The notes beneath the pieces were generated by a model. The model saw only the letters and a program-made list of their open reading frames with translations. It was not told where the DNA came from and did no database searches. Shown piece after piece: positions 35,339-48,300 of a stretch of DNA of 64,000 bases. Within the stretch, counting starts at the first letter, position 1. Every line of letters starts with the position of its first letter. This DNA is from Meandrina meandrites (taxonomy: Eukaryota; Cnidaria; Anthozoa; Scleractinia; Meandrinidae). The position numbers and the translations under genes were made by a program. Location of the stretch: NCBI GenBank assembly GCA_963693305.1, contig OY855903.1:31401598-31465597 (forward strand), written 5' to 3'.

Positions 35339-37238
35339 TCAATTTTTACGGCCGAATCGCAATTTTCATGAAATTGGGTGCTCACTGCCCAAATCGGCGC
35401 CCAGGCGGTCCGGGAGCTCAGATCATGAGAAAATCAATTTTTACGGCCGAATCGCAATTTTCATGAAATTGGGTGCTCACTACCCAAATCGGTGCACAAG
35501 CGGTCCCCGAGCTCAGATCATGAGAAAATCAATTTTTACGGCCGAATCGCAATTTTCATGAAATTGGGTGCTCACTGTTCAAATCGGCGCACAAGCGGTC
35601 CCCGAGCTCAGATCATGAGAAAATCAATTTTTACGGCCGAATCGCAATTTTCATGAAATTGGGTGCTCACTGCCCAAATCGGCGCCCAGGCGGTCCCGGA
35701 GCTCAGATCATGAGAAAATCAATTTTTACGGCCGAATCGCAATTTTCATGAAATTGGGTGCTCACTGTTCAAATCGGCGCACAAGCGGTCCCCGAGCTCA
35801 GATCATGAGAAAATCAATTTTTACGGCCGAATCGCAATTTTCATGAAATTGGGTGCTCACTGCCCAAATCGGCGCCCAGGCGGTCCGGGAGCTCAGATCA
35901 TGAGAAAATCAATTTTTACGGCCGAATCGCAATTTTCATGAAATTGGGTGCTCACTACCCAAATCGGTGCACAAGCGGTCCCCGAGCTCAGATCATGAGA
36001 AAATCAATTTTTACGGCCGAATCGCAATTTTCATGAAATTGGGTGCTCACTGTTCAAATCGGCGCAGAAGCGGTCCCCGAGCTCAGATCATGAGAAAATC
36101 AATTTTTACGGCCGAATCGCAATTTTCATGAAATTGGGTGCTCACTGCCCAAATCGGCGCCCAGGCGGTCCCGGAGCTCAGATCATGAGAAAATCAATTT
36201 TTACGGCCGAATCGCAATTTTCATGAAATTGGGTGCTCACTGTTCAAATCGGCGCACAAGCGGTCCCCGAGCTCAGATCATGAGAAAATCAATTTTTACG
36301 GCCGAATCGCAATTTTCATGAAATTGGGTGCTCACTGCCCAAATCGGCGCCCAGGCGGTCCCGGAGCTCAGATCATGAGAAAATCAATTTTTACGGCCGA
36401 ATCGCAATTTTCATGAAATTGGGTGCTCACTACCCAAATCGGTGCACAAGCGGTCCCCGAGCTCAGATCATGAGAAAATCAATTTTTACGGCCGAATCGC
36501 AATTTTCATGAAATTGGGTGCTCACTGTTCAAATCGGCGCACAAGCGGTCCCCGAGCTCAGATCATGAGAAAATCAATTTTTACGGCCGAATCGCAATTT
36601 TCATGAAATTGGGTGCTCACTGCCCAAATCGGCGCCCAGGCGGTCCCGGAGCTCAGATCATGAGAAAATCAATTTTTACGGCCGAATCGCAATTTTCATG
36701 AAATTGGGTGCTCACTGTTCAAATCGGCGCACAAGCGGTCCCCGAGCTCAGATCATGAGAAAATCAATTTTTACGGCCGAATCGCAATTTTCATGAAATT
36801 GGGTGCTCACTGCCCAAATCGGCGCCCAGGCGGTCCGGGAGCTCAGATCATGAGAAAATCAATTTTTACGGCCGAATCGCAATTTTCATGAAATTGGGTG
36901 CTCACTACCCAAATCGGTGCACAAGCGGTCCCCGAGCTCAGATCATGAGAAAATCAATTTTTACGGCCGAATCGCAATTTTCATGAAATTGGGTGCTCAC
37001 TGTTCAAATCGGCGCACAAGCGGTCCCCGAGCTCAGATCATGAGAAAATCAATTTTTACGGCCGAATCGCAATTTTCATGAAATTGGGTGCTCACTGCCC
37101 AAATCGGCGCCCAGGCGGTCCCGGAGCTCAGATCATGAGAAAATCAATTTTTACGGCCGAATCGCAATTTTCATGAAATTGGGTGCTCACTGTTCAAATC
37201 GGCGCACAAGCGGTCACGGAGCTCAGATCATGAGAAAA
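35339..37238 (+). repeat. 5-monomer HOR (475 bp), four consecutive units
   Basis: Units start at 35339, 35814, 36289 and 36764. Each has the order: GCCC with GCCCAGGCGG and CCGGGAG, ACCC with GGTG, GTTC, GCCC with GCCCAGGCGG and CCCGGAG, GTTC. Exceptions: unit 2 has GCAGAAG in its GTTC copy, unit 3 has CCCGGAG in place of CCGGGAG, and unit 4 ends with TCACGGAG. This is the most regular short HOR in the window. The same order recurs near 58815-59750. Confidence 0.9.
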
Positions 37239-38480
37239 TCAATTTTTACGGCCGAATCGCAATTTTCATGAAATTGGGTGCTCACTGTTCAAATCGGCGC
37301 ACAAGCGGTCCCGGAGCTCAGATCATGAGAAAATCAATTTTTACGGCCGAATCGCAATTTTCATGAAATTGGGTGCTCACTGTTCAAATCGGCGCACAAG
37401 CGGTCCTGGAGCTCAGATCATGAGAAAATCAATTTTTACGGCCGAATCGCAATTTTCATGAAATTGGGTGCTCACTATTCAAATCGGCGCACAAGCGGTC
37501 CCCGAGCTCAGATCATGAGAAAATCAATTTTTACGGCCGAATCGCAATTTTCATGAAATTGGGTGCTCACTGTTCAAATCGGCGCACAAGCGGTCCCGGA
37601 GCTCAGATCATGAGAAAATCAATTTTTACGGCCGAATCGCAATTTTCATGAAATTGGGTGCTCACTGTTCAAATCGGCGCACAAGCGGTCCCGGAGCTCA
37701 GATCATGAGAAAATCAATTTTTACGGCCGAATCGCAATTTTCATGAAATTGGGTGCTCACTATTCAAATCGGCGCACAAGCGGTCCCCGAGCTCAGATCA
37801 TGAGAAAATCAATTTTTACGGCCGAATCGCAATTTTCATGAAATTGGGTGCTCACTGCCCAAATCGGCGCCCAAGCGGTCCCGGAGCTCAGATCATGAGA
37901 AAATCAATTTTTACGGCCGAATCGCAATTTTCATGAAATTGGGTGCTCACTGTTCAAATCGGCGCACAAGCGGTCACGGAGCTCAGATCATGAGAAAATC
38001 AATTTTTACGGCCGAATCGCAATTTTCATGAAATTGGGTGCTCACTGTTCAAATCGGCGCACAAGCGGTCCCCGAGCTCAGATCATGAGAAAATCAATTT
38101 TTACGGCCGAATCGCAATTTTCATGAAATTGGGTGCTAAATGTTCAAATCGGCGCAGAAGCGGTCCCCGAGCTCAGACCATGAGAAAATCAATTTTTACG
38201 GCCGAATCGCAATTTTCATGAAATTGGGTGCTCACTGCCCAAATCGGCGCAAAAGCGGTCCCCGAGCTCAGGTCATCAGAAAATCAATTTTTACTGCCGA
38301 ATCGTAATTTTCATGAAATTGGGTGCTGACTGCCAAAATCGGCGCACAAGCGGTCCCCGAGCTCAGATCATGAGAAAATTAATTTTTACGGCCGACTCGC
38401 ACTTTTCATGAAATTGGGTGCTCACTGCCCAAATCGGCGCACAAGCGGTCCCGGAGCTCAGATCATGAGAAAATCAATTT
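36190..38480 (+). repeat. Segmental duplication S5, copy 1 (about 2.3 kb)
   Basis: It matches 58703-60993 at +22513 bp, which is 237 monomers minus the two intervening single-base deletions. The order of about 24 monomers agrees: CCGGGAG (36836/59349), TCACGGAG, ATTC twice, GCCCAAG, CTAAATGTTC (38137/60650), GGTCATCAG, CGTAATTTTC and GACTCGCAC. Differences include TCCTGGAG near 37405 against TCCCGGAG, and CCCGGAG versus CCGGGAG near 36361/58874. Confidence 0.86.
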
Positions 38481-39124
38481 TTACGGCCGAATCGCACTTT
38501 TCATGAAATTGGGTGCTCACTGTTCAAATCGGCGCACAAGCGGTCCCGGAGCTCAGATCATGAGAAAATAAATTTTTACGGCCGAATCGCAATTTTCATG
38601 AAATTGGGTGCTCACTGTTCAAATCGGCGCACAAGCGGTCCCCGTGCTTAGATCATGAGAAAATCAATTTTTACGGCCGAATCGCAATTTTCATGAAATT
38701 GGGTGCTCACTGCCCAAATCGGCGCCCAGGCGGTCCCGGAGCTCAGATCATGAGAAAATCAATTTTTACGGCCGAATCTCAATTTTCATGAAATTGGGTG
38801 CTCACTGTTCAAATCGGCGCACAAGCGGTCCCCGAGCTCAGATCATGAGAAAATCAATTTTTACGGCCGAATCGCAATTTTCATGAAATTGGGTGCTCAC
38901 TACCCAAATCGGCGCAAAAGCGGTCCCCGAGCTCAGGTCATGAGAAAATCAATTTTTACGGCCGAATCGCAATTTTCATGAAATTGGGTGCTCACTGTTC
39001 AAATCGGCGCACAAGCGGTCCCCGAGCTCAGATCATGAGAAAATCAATTTTTACGGCCGAATCGCAATTTTCATGAAATTGGGTGCTCACTGCCCAAATC
39101 GGCGCACAAGCGGTCCCCGAGCTC
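37985..39124 (+). repeat. 12-monomer HOR (1140 bp), copy 1
   Basis: It is repeated directly at 39125-40264. Markers at +1140: CTAAATGTTC (38137/39277), GGTCATCAG, CGTAATTTTC, TTAATTTTTA with GACTCGCAC, AAATAAATTTTTA, CCCGTGCTTAG (38641/39781), GCCCAGGCGG, GAATCTCAATTTTC and ACCC with GGCGCAAAAG. One difference is GGCGCAGAAG near 38151 versus GGCGGAGAAG near 39291. Left and right parts also overlap duplication S5. Confidence 0.87.
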
Positions 39125-40264
39125 AGATCATGAGAAAATCAATTTTTACGGCCGAATCGCAATTTTCATGAAATTGGGTGCTCACTGTTCAAATCGGCGC
39201 ACAAGCGGTCCCCGAGCTCAGATCATGAGAAAATCAATTTTTACGGCCGAATCGCAATTTTCATGAAATTGGGTGCTAAATGTTCAAATCGGCGGAGAAG
39301 CGGTCCCCGAGCTCAGATCATGAGAAAATCAATTTTTACGGCCGAATCGCAATTTTCATGAAATTGGGTGCTCACTGCCCAAATCGGCGCAAAAGCGGTC
39401 CCCGAGCTCAGGTCATCAGAAAATCAATTTTTACTGCCGAATCGTAATTTTCATGAAATTGGGTGCTGACTGCCAAAATCGGCGCACAAGCGGTCCCCGA
39501 GCTCAGATCATGAGAAAATTAATTTTTACGGCCGACTCGCACTTTTCATGAAATTGGGTGCTCACTGCCCAAATCGGCGCACAAGCGGTCCCGGAGCTCA
39601 GATCATGAGAAAATCAATTTTTACGGCCGAATCGCACTTTTCATGAAATTGGGTGCTCACTGTTCAAATCGGCGCACAAGCGGTCCCGGAGCTCAGATCA
39701 TGAGAAAATAAATTTTTACGGCCGAATCGCAATTTTCATGAAATTGGGTGCTCACTGTTCAAATCGGCGCACAAGCGGTCCCCGTGCTTAGATCATGAGA
39801 AAATCAATTTTTACGGCCGAATCGCAATTTTCATGAAATTGGGTGCTCACTGCCCAAATCGGCGCCCAGGCGGTCCCGGAGCTCAGATCATGAGAAAATC
39901 AATTTTTACGGCCGAATCTCAATTTTCATGAAATTGGGTGCTCACTGTTCAAATCGGCGCACAAGCGGTCCCCGAGCTCAGATCATGAGAAAATCAATTT
40001 TTACGGCCGAATCGCAATTTTCATGAAATTGGGTGCTCACTACCCAAATCGGCGCAAAAGCGGTCCCCGAGCTCAGGTCATGAGAAAATCAATTTTTACG
40101 GCCGAATCGCAATTTTCATGAAATTGGGTGCTCACTGTTCAAATCGGCGCACAAGCGGTCCCCGAGCTCAGATCATGAGAAAATCAATTTTTACGGCCGA
40201 ATCGCAATTTTCATGAAATTGGGTGCTCACTGCCCAAATCGGCGCACAAGCGGTCCCCGAGCTC
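39125..40264 (+). repeat. 12-monomer HOR (1140 bp), copy 2
   Basis: It is the direct partner of the preceding unit. It is followed at 40279 by a TAAATTTTAACGG monomer that starts the related 20- and 15-monomer units. Confidence 0.87.
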
Positions 40265-40278
40265 AGATCATGAGAAAA

Positions 40279-42177
40279 TAAATTTTAACGGCCGAATCGC
40301 AATTTTCATGAAATTGGGTGCTGACTGCCAAAATCGGCGCACAAGCGGTCTCCGAGCTCAGATCATGAGAAAATAAATTTTAACGGCCGAATCGCAATTT
40401 TCATGAAATTGGGTGCTCACTATTCAAATCGGCGCACAAGCGGTCCCCGAGCTCAGATCATGAGAAAATCAATTTTTACGGCCGAATCGCAATTTTCATG
40501 AAAGTGGGTGCTCACTGCCCAAATCGGCGCCCAAGCGGTCCCGGAGCTCAGATCATGAGAAAATCAATTTTTACGGCCGAATCGCAATTTTCATGAAATT
40601 GGGTGCTCACTGTTCAAATCGGCGCACAAGCGGTCACGGAGCTCAGATCATGAGAAAATCAATTTTTACGGCCGAATCGCAATTTTCATGAAATTGGGTG
40701 CTCACTGTTCAAATCGGCGCACAAGCGGTCCCCGAGCTCAGATCATGAGAAAATCAATTTTTACGGCCGAATCGCAATTTTCATGAAATTGGGTGCTAAA
40801 TGTTCAAATCGGCGCAGAAGCGGTCCCCGAGCTCAGATCATGAGAAAATCAATTTTTACGGCCGAATTGCAATTTTCATGAAATTGGGTGCTCACTGCCC
40901 AAATCGGCGCAAAAGCGGTCCCCGAGCTCAGGTCATCAGAAAATCAATTTTTACTGCCGAATCGTATTTTCATGAAATTGGGTGCTGACTGCCAAAATCG
41001 GCGCACAAGCGGTCCCCGAGCTCAGATCATGAGAAAATTAATTTTTACGGCCGACTCGCACTTTTCATGAAATTGGGTGCTCACTGCCCAAATCGGCGCA
41101 CAAGCGGTCCCGGAGCTCAGATCATGAGAAAATCAATTTTTACGGCCGAATCGCACTTTTCATGAAATTGGGTGCTCACTGTTCAAATCGGCGCACAAGC
41201 GGTCCCGGAGCTCAGATCATGAGAAAATAAATTTTTACGGCCGAATCGCAATTTTCATGAAATTGGGTGCTCACTGTTCAAATCGGCGCACAAGCGGTCC
41301 CCGTGCTTAGATCATGAGAAAATCAATTTTTACGGCCGAATCGCAATTTTCATGAAATTGGGTGCTCACTGCCCAAATCGGCGCAAAAGCGGTCCCCGAG
41401 CTCAGGTCATCAGAAAATCAATTTTTACTGCCGAATCGTAATTTTCATGAAATTGGGTGCTGACTGCCAAAATCGGCGCACAAGAGGTCCCCGAGCTCAG
41501 ATCATGAGAAAATTAATTTTTACGGCCGACTCGCACTTTTCATGAAATTGGGTGCTCACTGCCCAAATCGGCGCACAAGCGGTCCCGGAGCTCAGATCAT
41601 GAGAAAATCAATTTTTACGGCCGAATCGCACTTTTCATGAAATTGGGTGCTCACTGTTCAAATCGGCGCACAAGCGGTCCCGGAGCTCAGATCATGAGAA
41701 AATAAATTTTTACGGCCGAATCGCAATTTTCATGAAATTGGGTGCTCACTGTTCAAATCGGCGCACAAGCGGTCCCCGTGCTTAGATCATGAGAAAATCA
41801 ATTTTTACGGCCGAATCGCAATTTTCATGAAATTGGGTGCTCACTGCCCAAATCGGCGCCCAGGCGGTCCCGGAGCTCAGATCATGAGAAAATCAATTTT
41901 TACGGCCGAATCTCAATTTTCATGAAATTGGGTGCTCACTGTTCAAATCGGCGCACAAGCGGTCCCCGAGCTCAGATCATGAGAAAATCAATTTTTACGG
42001 CCGAATCGCAATTTTCATGAAATTGGGTGCTCACTGTTCAAATCGGCGCACAAGCGGTCCCCGAGCTCAGATCATGAGAAAATCAATTTTTACGGCCGAA
42101 TCGCAATTTTCATGAAATTGGGTGCTCACTGCCCAAATCGGCGCACAAGCGGTCCCCGAGCTCAGATCATGAGAAAA
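40279..42177 (+). repeat. 20-monomer HOR unit (1899 bp) = 15-mer plus internal 5-mer duplication
   Basis: It begins with a TAAATTTTAACGG/TCTCCGAG monomer. It follows the order of the 15-mer at 42178, but the five monomers from the GGCGCAAAAG/GGTCATCAG copy to the CCCGTGCTTAG copy occur twice (40849-41322 and 41323-41797). The first of these five-monomer blocks is 474 bp because it contains a 94-bp monomer. The length equals 1425 + 474, which accounts for every base. This shows directly how a longer HOR arises from a shorter one. Confidence 0.9.
40944..41037 (+). repeat. 94-bp monomer with 1-bp deletion (third)
   Basis: GAATCGTATTTTC replaces GAATCGTAATTTTC, with one A lost. The corresponding monomer at 41418 in the internally duplicated block is full length. 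The deletion is therefore specific to this copy and younger than, or separate from, the duplication. Confidence 0.95.
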
Positions 42178-43602
42178 TAAATTTTAACGGCCGAATCGCA
42201 ATTTTCATGAAATTGGGTGCTGACTGCCAAAATCGGCGCACAAGCGGTCTCCGAGCTCAGATCATGAGAAAATAAATTTTAACGGCCGAATCGCAATTTT
42301 CATGAAATTGGGTGCTCACTATTCAAATCGGCGCACAAGCGGTCCCCGAGCTCAGATCATGAGAAAATCAATTTTTACGGCCGAATCGCAATTTTCATGA
42401 AATTGGGTGCTCACTGCCCAAATCGGCGCCCAAGCGGTCCCGGAGCTCAGATCATGAGAAAATCAATTTTTACGGCCGAATCGCAATTTTCATGAAATTG
42501 GGTGCTCACTGTTCAAATCGGCGCACAAGCGGTCACGGAGCTCAGATCATGAGAAAATCAATTTTTACGGCCGACTCGCAATTTTCATGAAATTGGGTGC
42601 TCACTGTTCAAATCGGCGCACAAGCGGTCCCCGAGCTCAGATCATGAGAAAATCAATTTTTTCGGCCGAATCGCAATTTTCATGAAATTGGGTGCTAAAT
42701 GTTCAAATCGGCGCAGAAGCGGTCCCCGAGCTCAGATCATGAGAAAATCAATTTTTACGGCCGAATCGCAATTTTCATGAAATTGGGTGCTCACTGCCCA
42801 AATCGGCGCAAAAGCGGTCCCCGAGCTCAGGTCATCAGAAAATCAATTTTTACTGCCGAATCGTAATTTTCATGAAATTGGGTGCTGACTGCCAAAATCG
42901 GCGCACAAGCGGTCCCCGAGCTCAGATCATGAGAAAATTAATTTTTACGGCCGACTCGCACTTTTCATGAAATTGGGTGCTCACTGCCCAAATCGGCGCA
43001 CAAGCGGTCCCGGAGCTCAGATCATGAGAAAATCAATTTTTACGGCCGAATCGCACTTTTCATGAAATTGGGTGCTCACTGTTCAAATCGGCGCACAAGC
43101 GGTCCCGGAGCTCAGATCATGAGAAAATAAATTTTTACGGCCGAATCGCAATTTTCATGAAATTGGGTGCTCACTGTTCAAATCGGCGCACAAGCGGTCC
43201 CCGTGCTTAGATCATGAGAAAATCAATTTTTACGGCCGAATCGCAATTTTCATGAAATTGGGTGCTCACTGCCCAAATCGGCGCCCAGGCGGTCCCGGAG
43301 CTCAGATCATGAGAAAATCAATTTTTACGGCCGAATCTCAATTTTCATGAAATTGGGTGCTCACTGTTCAAATCGGCGCACAAGCGGTCCCCGAGCTCAG
43401 ATCATGAGAAAATCAATTTTTACGGCCGAATCGCAATTTTCATGAAATTGGGTGCTCACTGTTCAAATCGGCGCACAAGCGGTCCCCGAGCTCAGATCAT
43501 GAGAAAATCAATTTTTACGGCCGAATCGCAATTTTCATGAAATTGGGTGCTCACTGCCCAAATCGGCGAACAAGCGGTCCCCGAGCTCAGATCATGAGAA
43601 AA
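42178..43602 (+). repeat. 15-monomer HOR unit (1425 bp)
   Basis: Order: TAAATTTTAACGG with GCTGAC and TCTCCGAG; TAAATTTTAACGG with ATTC; GCCCAAG with CCGGAG; GTTC with TCACGGAG; GTTC; CTAAATGTTC with GCAGAAG; GCAAAAG with GGTCATCAG; CTGCCGAATCGTAATTTTC with GCTGAC; TTAATTTTTA with GACTCGCAC; CGCACTTTTC with GTTC; AAATAAATTTTTA with CCCGTGCTTAG; GCCCAGGCGG; GAATCTCAATTTTC; GTTC; GCCC. The next unit starts at 43603 and follows the same order for about seven monomers. Then CGTAATTTTC becomes CGCAATTTTTATG. Confidence 0.9.
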
Positions 43603-46305
43603 TAAATTTTAACGGCCGAATCGCAATTTTCATGAAATTGGGTGCTGACTGCCAAAATCGGCGCACAAGCGGTCTCCGAGCTCAGATCATGAGAAAATAA
43701 ATTTTAACGGCCGAATCGCAATTTTCATGAAATTGGGTGCTCACTATTCAAATCGGCGCACAAGCGGTCCCCGAGCTCAGATCATGAGAAAATCAATTTT
43801 TACGGCCGAATCGCAATTTTCATGAAATTGGGTGCTCACTGCCCAAATCGGCGCCCAAGCGGTCCCGGAGCTCAGATCATGAGAAAATCAATTTTTACGG
43901 CCGAATCGCAATTTTCATGAAATTGGGTGCTCACTGTTCAAATCGGCGCACAAGCGGTCACGGAGCTCAGATCATGAGAAAATCAATTTTTACGGCCGAA
44001 TCGCAATTTTCATGAAATTGGGTGCTCACTGTTCAAATCGGCGCACAAGCGGTCCCCGAGCTCAGATCATGAGAAAATCAATTTTTACGGCCGAATCGCA
44101 ATTTTCATGAAATTGGGTGCTAAATGTTCAAATCGGCGCAGAAGCGGTCCCCGAGCTCAGATCATGAGAAAATCAATTTTTACGGCCGAATCGCAATTTT
44201 CATGAAATTGGGTGCTCACTGCCCAAATCGGCGCAAAAGCGGTCCCCGAGCTCAGGTCATCAGAAAATCAATTTTTACTGCCGAATCGCAATTTTTATGA
44301 AATTGGGTGCTGACTGCCAAAATCGGCGCACAAGCGGTCCCCGAGCTCAGATCATGAGAAAATTAATTTTTACGGCCGAATCGCACTTTTCATGAAATTG
44401 GGTGCTCACTGCCCAAATCGGCGCACAAGCGGTCCCGGAGCTCAGATCATGAGAAAATTAATTTTTACGGCCGAATCGCACTTTTCATGAAATTGGGTGC
44501 TCACTGTTCAAATCGGCGCACAAGCGGTCCCGGAGCTCAGATCATGAGAAAATAAATTTTTACGGCCGAATCGCAATTTTCATGAAATTGGGTGCTCACT
44601 GTTCAAATCGGCGCACAAGCGGTCCCGGAGCTCAGATCATGAGAAAATAAATTTTTACGGCCGAATCGCAATTTTCATGAAATTGGGTGCTCACTGTTCA
44701 AATCGGCGCACAAGCGGTCCCCGTGCTTAGATCATGAGAAAATCAATTTTTACGGCCGAATCGCAATTTTCATGAAATTGGGTGCTGACTGCCAAAATCG
44801 GCGCACAAGCGGTCTCCGAGCTCAGATCATGAGAAAATAAATTTTAACGGCCGAATCGCAATTTTCATGAAATTGTGTGCTGACTGCCAAAATCGGCGCA
44901 CAAGCGGTCCCCGAGCTCAGATCATGAGAAAATCAATTTTTACGGCCGAATCGAAATTTTCATGAAATTGGGTGCCCACTGTTCAAATCGGCGCACAAGC
45001 GGTCCCCGAGCTCAGATCATGAGAAAATCAATGTTTACGGCCGAATCGCAATTTTCATGAAATTGGGTGCTCACTACCCAAATCGGTGCACAAGCGGTCC
45101 CCGAGCTCAGATCATGAGAAAATCAATTTTTACGGCCGAATCGCAATTTTCATGAAATTGGGTGCTCACTGTTCAAATCGGCGCACAAGCGGTCCCCGAG
45201 CTCAGATCATGAGAAAATCAATTTTTACGGCCGAATCGCAATTTTCATGAAATTGGGTGCTCACTGTTCAAATCGGCGCACAAGCGGTCCCCGAGCTCAG
45301 ATCATGAGAAAATCAATTTTTACGGCCGAATCGCAATTTTCATGAAATTGGGTGCTCACTGTTCAAATCGGCGCACAAGCGGTCCCGGAGCTCAGATCAT
45401 GAGAAAATAAATTTTTACGGCCGAATCGTAATTTTCATGAAATTGGGTGCTCACTGCCCAAATCGGCGCCCAGGCGGTCCGGGAGCTCAGATCATGAGAA
45501 AATCAATTTTTACGGCCGAATCTCAATTTTCATGAAATTGGGTGCTCACTGTTCAAATCGGCGCACAAGCGGTCCCCGAGCTCAGATCATGAGAAAATCA
45601 ATTTTTACGGCCGAATCGCAATTTTCATGAAATTGGGTGCTCACTGTTCAAATCGGCGCACAAGCGGTCCCCGAGCTCAGATCATGAGAAAATCAATTTT
45701 TACGGCCGAATCGCAATTTTCATGAAATTGGGTGCTCACTGCCCAAATCGGCGCACAAGCGGTCCCCGAGCTCAGATCATGAGAAAATAAATTTTAACGG
45801 CCGAATCGCAATTTTCATGAAATTGGGTGCTGACTGCCAAAATCGGCGCACAAGCGGTCTCCGAGCTCAGATCATGAGAAAATAAATTTTAACGGCCGAA
45901 TCGCAATTTTCATGAAATTGGGTGCTCACTATTCAAATCGGCGCACAAGCGGTCCCCGAGCTCAGATCATGAGAAAATCAATTTTTACGGCCGAATCGCA
46001 ATTTTCATGAAATTGGGTGCTCACTGCCCAAATCGGCGCCCAAGCGGTCCCGGAGCTCAGATCATGAGAAAATCAATTTTTACGGCCGAATCGCAATTTT
46101 CATGAAATTGGGTGCTCACTGTTCAAATCGGCGCACAAGCGGTCACGGAGCTCAGATCATGAGAAAATCAATTTTTACGGCCGAATCGCAATTTTCATGA
46201 AATTGGGTGCTCACTGTTCAAATCGGCGCACAAGCGGTCCCCGAGCTCAGATCATGAGAAAATCAATTTTTACGGCCGAATCGCAATTTTCATGAAATTG
46301 GGTGC

Positions 46306-47815
46306 TAAATGTTCAAATCGGCGCAGAAGCGGTCCCCGAGCTCAGATCATGAGAAAATCAATTTTTACGGCCGAATCGCAATTTTCATGAAATTGGGTGC
46401 TCACTGCCCAAATCGGCGCAAAAGCGGTCCCCGAGCTCAGGTCATCAGAAAATCAATTTTTACTGCCGAATCGCAATTTTTATGAAATTGGGTGCTGACT
46501 GCCAAAATCGGCGCACAAGCGGTCCCCGAGCTCAGATCATGAGAAAATTAATTTTTACGGCCGAATCGCACTTTTCATGAAATTGGGTGCTCACTGCCCA
46601 AATCGGCGCACAAGCGGTCCCGGAGCTCAGATCATGAGAAAATTAATTTTTACGGCCGAATCGCACTTTTCATGAAATTGGGTGCTCACTGTTCAAATCG
46701 GCGCACAAGCGGTCCCGGAGCTCAGATCATGAGAAAATAAATTTTTACGGCCGAATCGCAATTTTCATGAAATTGGGTGCTCACTGTTCAAATCGGCGCA
46801 CAAGCGGTCCCGGAGCTCAGATCATGAGAAAATAAATTTTTACGGCCGAATCGCAATTTTCATGAAATTGGGTGCTCACTGTTCAAATCGGCGCACAAGC
46901 GGTCCCCGTGCTTAGATCATGAGAAAATCAATTTTTACGGCCGAATCGCAATTTTCATGAAATTGGGTGCTGACTGCCAAAATCGGCGCACAAGCGGTCT
47001 CCGAGCTCAGATCATGAGAAAATAAATTTTAACGGCCGAATCGCAATTTTCATGAAATTGGGTGCTGACTGCCAAAATCGGCGCACAAGCGGTCCCCGAG
47101 CTCAGATCATGAGAAAATCAATTTTTACGGCCGAATCGAAATTTTCATGAAATTAGGTGCTCACTGCCCAAATCGGCGCACAAGCGGTCCCCGAGCTCAG
47201 ATCATGAGAAAATCAATTTTTACGGCCGAATCGCAATTTTCATGAAATTGGGTGCCCACTGTTCAAATCGGCGCACAAGCGGTCCCCGAGCTCAGATCAT
47301 GAGAAAATCAATTTTTACGGCCGAATCGCAATTTTCATGAAATTGGGTGCTCACTACCCAAATCGGTGCACAAGCGGTCCCCGAGCTCAGATCATGAGAA
47401 AATCAATTTTTACGGCCGAATCGCAATTTTCATGAAATTGGGTGCTCACTGTTCAAATCGGCGCACAAGCGGTCCCCGAGCTCAGATCATGAGAAAATCA
47501 ATTTTTACGGCCGAATCGCAATTTTCATGAAATTGGGTGCTCACTGTTCAAATCGGCGCACAAGCGGTCCCCGAGCTCAGATCATGAGAAAATCAATTTT
47601 TACGGCCGAATCGCAATTTTCATGAAATTGGGTGCTCACTGTTCAAATCGGCGCACAAGCGGTCCCGGAGCTCAGATCATGAGAAAATAAATTTTTACGG
47701 CCGAATCGCAATTTTCATGAAATTGGGTGCTCACTGTTCAAATCGGCGCACAAGCGGTCCCCGTGCTTAGATCATGAGAAAATCAATTTTTACGGCCGAA
47801 TCGCAATTTTCATGA
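46306..47815 (+). repeat. Segmental duplication S6, copy 1
   Basis: It matches 48301-49810 at +1995 bp and its first 881 bp match 63120-64000 at +16814 bp (177 monomers minus one deletion). Shared order: CTAAATGTTC, GGTCATCAG, CGCAATTTTTATG, two TTAATTTTTA/CGCACTTTTC copies, two AAATAAATTTTTA copies, CCCGTGCTTAG, TCTCCGAG, GAAATTTTC/TTAGG, GGTGCCCACTG and ACCC. CCCGGAG near 47660 is CCCCGAG near 49655 in the partner. Confidence 0.85.
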
Positions 47816-48300
47816 AATTGGGTGCTCACTGCCCAAATCGGCGCACAAGCGGTCCCCGAGCTCAGATCATGAGAAAATAAATTTTAACGGCCGAATCGCA
47901 ATTTTCATGAAATTGGGTGCTGACTGCCAAAATCGGCGCACAAGCGGTCTCCGAGCTCAGATCATGAGAAAATAAATTTTAACGGCCGAATCGCAATTTT
48001 CATGAAATTGGGTGCTCACTATTCAAATCGGCGCACAAGCGGTCCCCGAGCTCAGATCATGAGAAAATCAATTTTTACGGCCGAATCGCAATTTTCATGA
48101 AATTGGGTGCTCACTGCCCAAATCGGCGCCCAAGCGGTCCCGGAGCTCAGATCATGAGAAAATCAATTTTTACGGCCGAATCGCAATTTTCATGAAATTG
48201 GGTGCTCACTGTTCAAATCGGCGCACAAGCGGTCCCGGAGCTCAGATCATGAGAAAATCAATTTTTACGGCCGAATCGCAATTTTCATGAAATTGGGTGC

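Larger units (their letters stand above)
28810..40278 (+). repeat. Region 5: GTTC/CCAGG/ATTC section with 16-, 5- and 12-mer HORs
   Basis: Satellite monomers only. The first 0.7 kb resembles 10.3-11.0 kb (GAGAGAATC, GAATCACAATTTTC, GCCCAGGCGG, GAGCTTAGATC in the same order). GCTGAC-class copies are scarce between about 28810 and 33190 and again between about 35110 and 38320. The CTAAATGTTC...GCAGAAG group occurs at 31487, 33007, 38137 and 39277. At 34441 a GCCC head carries the GCAGAAG tail, which suggests conversion within a monomer. Confidence 0.82.

Noticed and set aside
40800..41070. Two shorter open frames (62 and 60 codons) near 40.8-41.1 kb
   Set aside because: The first starts at the ATG made by the CTAAATG variant. 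Both are shaped by the GGTCATCAG variant and the 1-bp deletion in the monomer at 40944. They are read-throughs of the same satellite.
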